From NCBI GenBank assembly GCA_034440595.1, contig JAWXCH010000131.1, forward strand, positions 1 to 12,832: DNA of 12,832 bases. The letters run 5' to 3'. Position 1 is the first letter of the stretch. Every line of letters starts with the position of its first letter. The stretch is from JAWXCH01 sp034440595 (GTDB lineage: Bacteria > Planctomycetota > Planctomycetia > Pirellulales > JALHPA01). The notes under the pieces are model-generated. The model did not search any database. It was not told where the DNA came from and was given only the letters and a program-made list of their open reading frames with translations. Shown one piece after another: positions 7,760-12,832 of this stretch. Made by a program: the position numbers and the translations under genes.

Positions 7760-7796
7760 CTTTCGCGGAGCGAAAGGCGACTGTGGGCCGGAGGCC
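7760..7796. repeat. Two neighbouring GGA-loop hairpins
   Basis: CTTTCGC-GGA-GCGAAAG (7760-7776) is a perfect seven-pair stem with a three-base loop. Ten bases on, GGCC-GGA-GGCC (7786-7796) repeats the same loop with a four-pair stem. The matching GGA loops suggest a structured extragenic element rather than chance. Confidence 0.5.
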
Positions 7797-8107
7797 GGGC
7801 ACGTTTAGCTGCACAGGCAAAGGGACAGGCGCTATCAGGAAAGGCTTTGAAGCACTTGGTGAAGGCTGCCCCGCTTGCGTATTTCTAAACGCGTTGGGCT
7901 ACATCTTAGTAACCCTATTTTTTGTTCCCGCGATGCACTCCAGTCAGGCGCTGTGCAGTCCACCCTTCATCGCGGTGCTGGGAACTTGCGCATTTTTAGG
8001 CGCGCGAATTCATGAGTCCACCGTAGCACAGGTGGTGGCTTTTTTTCAAGCGCGAAACGCTTCGCGAGAGAGTAGAATTTTGGAAAGTAGAGAGTAGAGT
8101 AAACTTG

Positions 8108-8250
8108 GCTTGGTTTTGGTTTGACGCGATGGTGTGAGAGCGGGTGAATTGATCACCACGGAGTCACCGAGGACACGGAGAAGATTGAATAAGAATGGAC
8201 TGGATAAATCGGGATCTTTTTGACGCGGCTTGGTCTTGGTTTTGACTGCG
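8108..8250. repeat. Imperfect direct repeats around a CACGGAG cluster
   Basis: GCTTGGTTTTGGTTTGACGCG (8108-8128) and a close relative at 8228-8250 (GCTTGGTCTTGGTTTTGAC then TGCG) are direct repeats about 120 bases apart. Between them, CACGGAG (8157-8163), the related TCACCGAG (8164-8171) and CACGGAG (8174-8180) form a short iterated motif. Similar strings are common in intergenic DNA of planctomycetes and related phyla in my experience. No function is known to me. Confidence 0.45.
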
Positions 8251-8261
8251 GTGGAATTTAG

Positions 8262-8432
8262 GAGAGATTGGGGGTGCTGCGAGAGGAAAGCACGTTGGGC
8301 AAGCCAGCCTTGGCACCGGGCGAAACGCCTCGGCGAAGTTGAGACCCGATCGACACGGTTCTGGCGAAGTTCGGGTTTGGAGAAAAGGAACAACCGTTCA
8401 CCGTTCCTGATCGATTCGATAACGACCAGCAT
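8262..8432 (+). pseudogene. Coding-like upstream extension of the toxin frame, broken by an in-frame TGA
   Basis: The frame of the nuclease gene stays coding-like upstream of its ATG at 8433. It reads DPIDTVLAKFGFGEKEQP... (from 8343) into the annotated start. Before that a TGA at 8340-8342 interrupts it, and the frame continues upstream as ...GKPALAPGETPRRS back to a TAG at 8259-8261. Codon use is even and GC-rich at third positions on both sides of the TGA. The nuclease may therefore be the remaining end of a longer protein, cut by a nonsense change or a small rearrangement, or the start may be a non-ATG codon (for example CTG at 8361). I cannot tell these apart from one sequence. Confidence 0.4.
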
Positions 8433-9110
8433 ATGGTCTGGGTCGACGGCGGCGGCGAAAAGAGCTCTGTTGTAGAGCCGGTGATGGCCAGTGACAAAGC
8501 AAAGGTACTTGAACAATTGGAGGAATGGGAAAAATGCACTAGCGATGATGCGATACTGCTTAGATTGAAGACAGCGACTGTGCTGACAAATACTCTTAAA
8601 GCCGACGCACAACAACTCTTTGATCGGCTACGGACTGCGGTTCGTAGCGAATCGACAAAAGCCTCGCAACAACAAGCGGTGGACAATCAACTTATTGGGG
8701 AATTGGCCAAGAAGGTCGGCGGCAGCCAGAAAGCGCTAGCAAGTGAACTCGCATTCCTGCTGCTACAATTTGACTCAGCACGTGGACCTAAACATCATGT
8801 TGCTACCAACAAAAACCCCACTAGTGACACGGATGGTGGCCCATGGACTCCGATTTTCAAGAAGATCTTTGATACAGCGGGTGTGTCTTTGGATGATCCA
8901 GCGAATTTAGTCCGAATTCCCGGTCATCACGGCCCTCATCCTGAAGAATATCATACCTATGTACACAAAAAGATTGTCGAAGCCGTAGGCAAATGTGAAG
9001 ACCAGAAAAAATGTTGCAACGACTTGAAGAAGCAGCTAGTTGAGCTGGGAAAAGAAGCGTCAAAGTGCGGGACTTGGCTGAACAAACTACTTACGACTAA
9101 AAGACAGTGA
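8433..9110 (+). CDS. AHH-family HNH/Endo VII nuclease toxin domain protein
   Basis: This 225-residue protein has a C-terminal domain matching the AHH nucleases of polymorphic toxins. It contains KHHVATNKN (residues 120-128), GGPWTPIFKKIFDTAGVSLDDPAN (135-158) and GHHGPHPEEYH (164-174). His121, His122, His165/166, His169 and His174 are the likely metal-binding and catalytic residues. Such domains cleave DNA or RNA in rival cells when delivered as the tip of a larger secreted protein. Here residues 18-110 are an uncharacterised, helical, charged region (MASDKAKVLEQLEEWEK...) and there is no signal peptide, Rhs repeat, PAAR or Hint domain. The tail has four cysteines (188, 194, 195, 212). The ATG at 8433 has no Shine-Dalgarno site and coding character extends upstream, so the true start is uncertain. 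The stop overlaps a GTG of the next gene, which carries an immunity domain. Confidence 0.8.
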   Translation: MVWVDGGGEKSSVVEPVMASDKAKVLEQLEEWEKCTSDDAILLRLKTATVLTNTLKADAQQLFDRLRTAVRSESTKASQQQAVDNQLIGELAKKVGGSQKALASELAFLLLQFDSARGPKHHVATNKNPTSDTDGGPWTPIFKKIFDTAGVSLDDPANLVRIPGHHGPHPEEYHTYVHKKIVEAVGKCEDQKKCCNDLKKQLVELGKEASKCGTWLNKLLTTKRQ

Positions 9111-9124
9111 GAGACGAGTTAAAA

Positions 9125-10693
9125 ATGGTCCGGTTTTTTGAAATTTGCCGCGATTTTACACATCGGCCTGATCAATGGTATCTAACCGATCCCAGTACAC
9201 GAGATGGCAACTCGATTAATCCTTACTATTTATCGATTGGCAGTTCATATCAAGGTGAGCCGCCTATGAAGGTTGAGGTATTTGCAAAGGGCAAGCCCGT
9301 AAGCCTACATCTGGGTGAACGCAATATGCTGATTGCAGAGCCTGCTATTGGTGAACGGTTACAGCAACTCGCTCCCAACGATATAGAGCGCTTTCCGGTG
9401 ACCGTTGGAGAGAACAGCGACGGTTATGAGATTATCAACGTCATTCAATTGAAGCGGTGTATTGATGATGAACTTTCGGGCGCAGTTTGGGAACCGGATG
9501 GTCGCGAGTCATTGGATGGGCGCTCGTACCAACGGTTCGAGGAAGGACTGCACATTGATCCATCACTGACCGATGGCGCACAGATTTTTCGACTCACGGG
9601 TACCCCGACCGACATATTCATCACCGAACCAATCAAGCTGGCGTTGGAAAAATTCCCTAACCTTGGTGTCATGTTTCGAGAAGTCGCCACCACTCCCCCC
9701 AAGAAACAAGGCCGTTACGGGCCGGATAGCTGGCACCGCTCGAAATCCACTTCTCCCGATGATTTCGCTCCGGCAGGGAAGAAAAAGCAGATCGATAAGC
9801 AGAAACCGGTTGCCGAGAAGAAGCCCGCCAAGGCTGGTAAGAAACCAGCGAAGAAGAAAAATGCCACGGCCCATGCGCTGTTGTTCTACGGCATTCAACC
9901 AACCGAAAAACAGTTCGCCAGTTTCTATCAGGAACTGGCAACCTGGATGACTGACCTGGAACATCCGGCCACCAAGACCATCACCACCGATCACGCTGGC
10001 AAGTCCCGCGCGGCATCCTACAAGCGGCGTGACGCCGATCTGGCCGAGACGGGCTTTGACGATATCGACCGGTTCTGTCTGATTGCCCTCACCAAAAAGG
10101 GAGCAAAAAAGGGGACCAAGAAAAAGGAACCCGCCACGCTGGACTGGTCGGTCTGCGCCACGGTGGCCCGAGGGGAGGTGCCGTACTTTGTGCTGGAGAT
10201 GCGTAGCCGTGTGCTGGAACTAGACGACGAGCGACTGCACGCCCTCTGCCAACAGGCGGTCAAGCTGCTCAAACCGCTTTACGGCATCGGGTACAGTGCC
10301 CGGTTTGATCATGGCCCGGTCCATTTTGCGGCTGGCTCATTGCGGGATGATCCGGTCACTGTGGGGGAACCATACGAACTGGAAGAGGCTCTCAGTTCCT
10401 GGCGAATCGGAGACAACGGGTTCAACGATAGCCTGTACAAGTCTGGCCTGATTCGCGGTGTCTACCCGTTGAACTTCCTGAATGAAAAGCAGCTAACGCA
10501 CACCCTTACCGGCAAGGCGGGAAAAGAAGCGACATTGCAAAAGTGGATCAAGGCCGATCCGACTCGCGGCGAACTGTCCGAATGTGGAAAGCTCACCCTG
10601 TGGACCGTTGAGCCGGACGAGGTCGAAACGCTGCGGGAGGAGTTGGCCGAAACGGATATCGTGCTGGACTGGATGAGTGGCCTGGGGGAGTGA
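9125..10693 (+). CDS. Imm11 (DUF1629) immunity protein fused to a second unrecognised domain
   Basis: The 522-residue protein is read from the ATG at 9125 (a weak GAG lies 6 bases upstream); a GTG at 9107 overlapping the toxin stop would add six residues. Residues 1-190 fit the Imm11/DUF1629 immunity family: YYLSIG near 35, DGYEIINVIQLKRCIDDELS (99-118), AQIFRLTGTPTDIFITEPIK (152-171) and GVMFREV (181-187). A linker rich in Lys, Ala and Pro follows (about 192-247). The C-terminal domain (about 248-522) carries PYFVLEMRSR, GYSARFDHGPVHFAAG (389-404) and LIRGVYPLNFLNEKQL (442-457). After these come TLQKWI, RGEL and LWTVEPDEVETLREEL. This resembles stand-alone immunity-like proteins, but I cannot name the family. 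Another Lys-rich insert sits at 323-335. DNA of the second half appears more GC-rich than the first. The gene presumably neutralises the adjacent AHH nuclease. Confidence 0.8.
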   Translation: MVRFFEICRDFTHRPDQWYLTDPSTRDGNSINPYYLSIGSSYQGEPPMKVEVFAKGKPVSLHLGERNMLIAEPAIGERLQQLAPNDIERFPVTVGENSDGYEIINVIQLKRCIDDELSGAVWEPDGRESLDGRSYQRFEEGLHIDPSLTDGAQIFRLTGTPTDIFITEPIKLALEKFPNLGVMFREVATTPPKKQGRYGPDSWHRSKSTSPDDFAPAGKKKQIDKQKPVAEKKPAKAGKKPAKKKNATAHALLFYGIQPTEKQFASFYQELATWMTDLEHPATKTITTDHAGKSRAASYKRRDADLAETGFDDIDRFCLIALTKKGAKKGTKKKEPATLDWSVCATVARGEVPYFVLEMRSRVLELDDERLHALCQQAVKLLKPLYGIGYSARFDHGPVHFAAGSLRDDPVTVGEPYELEEALSSWRIGDNGFNDSLYKSGLIRGVYPLNFLNEKQLTHTLTGKAGKEATLQKWIKADPTRGELSECGKLTLWTVEPDEVETLREELAETDIVLDWMSGLGE

Positions 10694-10768
10694 GGCACCG
10701 CTCGCGGGGAAGACGAAGGGCAGCGGCGCACAAAAAGATAGTTGAGCGGAAGAGCCGCGTTTTCGTCC

Positions 10769-10830
10769 CCCTCACCCGCCGCTGGGGCGTCGACCTCTCC
10801 CCCACGGCGCGAGAGAGTGGATCAGGTGAG
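10769..10830. repeat. Interspersed palindromic element, copy 2 (convergent intergenic)
   Basis: Bases 10769-10798 repeat the sequence seen at 4915-4943 with two substitutions and one inserted base. The outer arms CTCACC (10771-10776) and GGTGAG (10825-10830) are perfectly complementary, and CTCTC (10795-10799) can pair with GAGAG (10811-10815). As with copy 1, it lies between two convergent gene ends, here the immunity gene and xerC. Confidence 0.65.
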
Positions 10831-10855
10831 CAATATAGCAATGGCCAAGCACTGG

Positions 10856-10897
10856 ATTCCCGCCTGCGCGGGAAAAACGGGGGGCGCGCGGGAATGA
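10856..10897. repeat. ATTCCCGC/GCGGGAAT palindromic repeat, 3' side of xerC
   Basis: ATTCCCGCCTGCGCGGGAA (10856-10874) is a hairpin-forming repeat unit lacking its final T. Nine bases later, GCGCGCGGGAATGAC (10884-10898) repeats its right half, so this copy is partly duplicated or rearranged. The intact unit is found at 11877-11896 on the other side of xerC. Repeats of this form (the dRS3-like type) are dispersed through many bacterial genomes. Confidence 0.7.
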
Positions 10898-10918
10898 CAA
10901 AAGTCGAGCGAAAGGCGG

Positions 10919-11824
10919 CTACCCTGCCCGGGGGTGCGCTTTTTCGTAGACGCTCTTCAGCTTGGCTGTGCTGACGTGTGTATAGATTTGCGTGGTGACC
11001 AGGCTCTTGTGCCCGAGCAGTTCCTGCACGCTACGGATATCGGCACCGCGATCGAGCAGATGGGTGGCAAAGCTGTGGCGCAGTGTGTGTGGCGTGGTCT
11101 TCAGGTCCAAGCCGGTTAGCTTGAGATACTTCTCTAGCATCCGTGCGATGCTACGCGTCGTCAGTCGAGTGCCGAACTTGTTCACAAAGATCGGCGTGTC
11201 GACACTTTGCCGGGCCGTCTTTTGCGTTCCGGCTAGCCGTCGCACTTGTAGCCAACGGTCCAGCGCTCGTAGGGCAAACGACCCGATGGGTGCCAGCCGT
11301 TCGCGTTTGCCTTTACCGCGGATTCGCAGCACGCCAGACGGGCGATCAAAATCGGCGTCGTTCAGGCCGGCGACTTCGCTCACACGCAGGCCGGCCGAGT
11401 ACATCGTCTCCAAAATCGCACGGTCGCGCAGGCCGGCACCATCGCCCGGAGGAGCCTCCAGCAGCAGGCCGATCTGCTCGGTCGAGAGGAAGTGCGGCAG
11501 GTTGCGACTCTTGCGCGGATTTCTTAGCGGCCGTGCGGGATTGGAACTGGCCCAGCCTTCGCGCTGGCCGAAACGAAAGAAGCTACGTAGCGATGCCAGG
11601 CGTCGTGCTATTGTCGTTTTGGCGTAGCCAGAGTCATGCAGCGAAGAAACGTAGCCACGCAGATCGAGCGTGTTGATCCGGCTGGCGTCGTAGTCGGTCT
11701 CGGTATCGCCCGTGAGATAGCTGGCCAGATGCGCCAGGTCTTCGCGATAGCTCTTGATGGTATAGTCCGACGAATTGCGCTCGACGGTCAGATACTGCAA
11801 GAACCGGTCGACTTCCTTTTGCAT
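10919..11824 (-). CDS. xerC: Tyrosine recombinase XerC
   Basis: This 301-residue protein is a complete Xer-type site-specific recombinase, close to the 298 residues of E. coli XerC. The N-terminal SAM-like core-binding domain spans about 1-100 (F..YL..ERN.S..TI..Y..DL). The catalytic residues are all present: Arg147 in SAGLRVSE, Lys171 in RGKGKRER, His246 and Arg249 in TPHTLRHSFATHLL, His272 in ELLGHKSL and the nucleophile Tyr281 in TTQIYTHVS. The ending SVYEKAHPRA resembles XerC more than XerD, but paralogue assignment by eye is not secure. Its normal role is to resolve chromosome dimers at dif with a partner recombinase. No dif-like site was recognised in the window. Palindromic repeats flank the gene on both sides. 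The start is ATG at 11824 without a clear Shine-Dalgarno site. Confidence 0.9.
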   Translation of the reverse strand: MQKEVDRFLQYLTVERNSSDYTIKSYREDLAHLASYLTGDTETDYDASRINTLDLRGYVSSLHDSGYAKTTIARRLASLRSFFRFGQREGWASSNPARPLRNPRKSRNLPHFLSTEQIGLLLEAPPGDGAGLRDRAILETMYSAGLRVSEVAGLNDADFDRPSGVLRIRGKGKRERLAPIGSFALRALDRWLQVRRLAGTQKTARQSVDTPIFVNKFGTRLTTRSIARMLEKYLKLTGLDLKTTPHTLRHSFATHLLDRGADIRSVQELLGHKSLVTTQIYTHVSTAKLKSVYEKAHPRAG

Positions 11825-11876
11825 GGTCCGAGTGCCGCAAGAGGGGCGCCGCTAAGCTTTACATGTCGCGTACTGA

Positions 11877-11902
11877 ATTCCCGCCTGCGCGGGAATGACG
11901 GA
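11877..11902. repeat. ATTCCCGC/GCGGGAAT palindromic repeat, 5' side of xerC
   Basis: ATTCCCGCCTGCGCGGGAAT (11877-11896) is an eight-base inverted repeat around CTGC, followed by GACGG. It sits in the 97-base gap between xerC and the next upstream gene on the same strand. A partial second copy lies at 10856-10897 in the same orientation, so xerC is bracketed by the pair. Confidence 0.75.
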
Positions 11903-11921
11903 AGGTGTACGGTCGAAGCGT

Positions 11922-12182
11922 TTACCGCTCGTCCATGTCAGGGGTCATCGGGATATCAAATCGTTGTTTCTTGGACATGAAATGCGGGGCAGGAGGAGCC
12001 GCCTGCTTGCGGATCTTTTGGCTGAGCACCGCGGCGTCATACCAGGTGAAGCTCAATTCCGGATTGGAGGCATATCGGCCTAGCGTGCGCAGCGTTTCTG
12101 ATCGACTTTGATCGTCGAACAAAAAGATGTAGCGTTCCTGACCTTTGACCAATGCTAAAACGTTGATTTCCTGCTGCGACAC
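11922..12182 (-). CDS. Small conserved planctomycete-like protein of unknown function
   Basis: This soluble protein of about 86 residues begins MSQQEINVLALVKGQERYIFLFDD. It has a mixed alpha/beta-looking first half, a segment LRTLGRYASNPELSFTWYDAAVLSQKIR, and a basic, proline-containing tail. It has no signal peptide or membrane segment. I have the impression of having seen this short protein as a conserved hypothetical in Pirellulaceae, but no function is known to me. The start is uncertain. A strong AGGGGAG site at 12193-12199 lies 10 bases before the GTG at 12182 and 4 bases before an in-frame TTG at 12188, which would add two residues. The good ribosome site and the clean hydrophobic pattern make it a real gene. 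It follows the open-ended gene upstream by about 80 bases on the same strand and may be co-transcribed with it. Confidence 0.75.
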   Translation of the reverse strand: MSQQEINVLALVKGQERYIFLFDDQSRSETLRTLGRYASNPELSFTWYDAAVLSQKIRKQAAPPAPHFMSKKQRFDIPMTPDMDER

Positions 12183-12266
12183 GTCCAATGTGCTCCCCTG
12201 AGGACGCCGCCATCAATGGCAAGCGCACCGTGATCCGTCCAAATTGAAAAACGACGACAAAATTCT

Positions 12267-12832
12267 CTATCGGCGATTCGCCCACTTCCACACTACTCGC
12301 GTTTCGCCCGCTCCACCGCGTGCCGTTAACATTTCGGTGATGCTCATATGACAGCAAAAGCGAATAAAGTCGTCGCTCCGTTGTAGATACGATTGCCAGC
12401 CACCCATCCGCGCCTCGTCCCGGAAAAATACATAACTTTCTAAGGCCGTCGTGAAATTAACGTCATTACCGCTATAGGTTCTCGTATGACGCAGCACCGG
12501 CTCATAGGTTGGCTCGCCAACAACTGGCGCGACAGCAGGAGCCAGCGGGATTAACCCGCGTGGATCGGGCCAATCTGCAGGCAATTCGTTGATGTTCAAC
12601 TCGGCATTAACCGGCATGATCGGACCACCGCCGGCATTTGTTCCGGCAGGCGGTTGCGCCGCAGTGGTGCCAGCATCGGCTTGTTGTGGATTGGCCGGTG
12701 TTGGATTACCTTCAAAGACCTCGCGCATCGGTGCCGGTGGAGCTGGCACCGGCTTGCCGGTCGCGGTGTTGCCATTGCTAGCAAGCTGCCGATGCTCTGG
12801 GACTCGTTGCAAAGCGGATCGGTTTTGATCGG
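12267..12832 (-). CDS. Proline/alanine-rich protein of unknown function, 5' end outside window
   Basis: The frame is open to the right edge, so the true start lies outside; an in-frame TTG at 12812 is not a convincing start. The visible part of about 188 residues begins with a low-complexity segment rich in Pro, Ala, Gly, Asn and Thr (roughly the first 75 residues). It ends in a compact domain with the segments NELPADWPDPRGLIPLAP, RTYSGNDVNFTTALESYVFF, GGWQSYLQRSDDFIRFCCHM and a basic end VVWKWANRR. I do not recognise the family. No membrane segment is seen in this part. It lies upstream of, and on the same strand as, the small unknown gene, with a gap of about 80 bases. Confidence 0.65.
   Translation of the reverse strand, partial: DQNRSALQRVPEHRQLASNGNTATGKPVPAPPAPMREVFEGNPTPANPQQADAGTTAAQPPAGTNAGGGPIMPVNAELNINELPADWPDPRGLIPLAPAVAPVVGEPTYEPVLRHTRTYSGNDVNFTTALESYVFFRDEARMGGWQSYLQRSDDFIRFCCHMSITEMLTARGGAGETRVVWKWANRR

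Larger units (their letters stand above)
7392..8432. other. Gene-free, repeat-rich intergenic stretch
   Basis: About 1 kb lies between the divergent fhcD and toxin genes. I see no reading frame in 7392-8260 with a family-like protein. Several open frames exist, but they cross strong palindromes and have no conserved features. The stretch holds a T-rich patch (about 7565-7600), the palindrome GGTACGTACC (7640-7649), a 38-base near-perfect inverted repeat (7676-7713), two hairpins with GGA loops (7760-7776 and 7786-7796), the hairpin CGCGAA-ACGC-TTCGCG (8051-8066) and a pair of imperfect direct repeats (8108 and 8228). The last 170 bases (8262-8432) look coding in the frame of the toxin gene and are listed separately. 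Confidence 0.6.

Noticed and set aside
8018..8046. Possible intrinsic terminator: CCACC ... GGTGG followed by a run of seven T
   Set aside because: The stem is only five pairs, with four bases between stem and T-run, and no plus-strand gene ends upstream of it.
7588..8097. Open frame of 169 codons on the plus strand in the gene-free stretch
   Set aside because: It runs through the 38-base palindrome and the GGA-loop hairpins, has no ribosome site or family-like motif, and its apparent membrane stretches come from T-rich DNA.
7392..8432. CRISPR array or tandem repeat array
   Set aside because: The repeats are few, differ in sequence and are not evenly spaced; no cas-like gene is present.
8046..8615. 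Open frame of 189 codons on the minus strand over the toxin start
   Set aside because: It is antisense to the coding-like toxin frame, rich in Ser/Arg/Leu, and crosses repeat DNA. It looks like a shadow frame.
10992..11627. Open frame of 211 codons opposite xerC
   Set aside because: It is antisense to a complete tyrosine recombinase with all catalytic residues, and is Arg/Ser-rich as is typical for shadow frames in GC-rich genes.
10694..11902. Integrative element with xerC as its integrase
   Set aside because: The protein is XerC-like rather than a phage integrase, no attachment-site direct repeat overlapping a tRNA is visible, and the flanking palindromes are of a generally dispersed type.
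1..12832. tRNA or rRNA genes
   Set aside because: No conserved T-loop (GTTCRANNC with a matching acceptor stem) or rRNA segment was recognised by eye on either strand, though a tRNA scan was not run.

Overview
The window most likely comes from a planctomycete of the Pirellulaceae type. Four things point there: the C-terminal end of a DUF1559 (H-X9-DG) protein, a family greatly expanded in that phylum; a tetrahydromethanopterin-linked C1 enzyme (FhcD/Ftr) in an otherwise bacterial chromosome; a large membrane protein of the planctomycete DUF6798 type; and weak or absent Shine-Dalgarno sites with several apparent GTG/TTG starts. This is inferred from protein families, not from a marker gene.

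Layout. Positions 1-414 (+) hold the 3' end of a DUF1559 gene. Positions 433-2502 (-) hold a two-gene methylcitrate operon, prpB then a PrpC-type (2-methyl)citrate synthase. Reading away from prpB, 2639-4905 (+) holds a polytopic membrane protein translationally coupled to a NUDIX hydrolase of the CoA-diphosphatase type. Positions 4971-7391 (-) hold fhcD followed by a sigma54-dependent NtrC-like regulator whose receiver domain has lost its phosphoacceptor aspartate. About 1 kb with no convincing gene (7392-8432) is full of palindromes and short repeats. Next is an accessory module (8433-10693, +): an AHH-type HNH nuclease toxin followed at once by a two-domain protein whose N-terminal half is an Imm11/DUF1629 immunity domain. 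Positions 10919-11824 (-) hold xerC, flanked on both sides by palindromic repeats. Two planctomycete-like unknown genes (-) run to the right edge, the last one open at the window end.

How the genes relate. Most of the window looks like chromosomal housekeeping: propionate/methylcitrate metabolism, H4MPT-linked formyl transfer, nucleotide/CoA sanitation and chromosome dimer resolution. The part most likely to be variable is the nuclease/immunity cassette. It sits between a repeat-rich gene-free stretch and a repeat-flanked recombinase gene. Its toxin frame appears to continue upstream of the first ATG across an in-frame TGA, as expected for an orphan C-terminal toxin module detached from a larger secreted protein. 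The immunity protein is unusual in joining Imm11, through a lysine/alanine/proline-rich linker, to a second globular domain that I cannot name with confidence. This fusion is the best candidate for something undescribed in the window.
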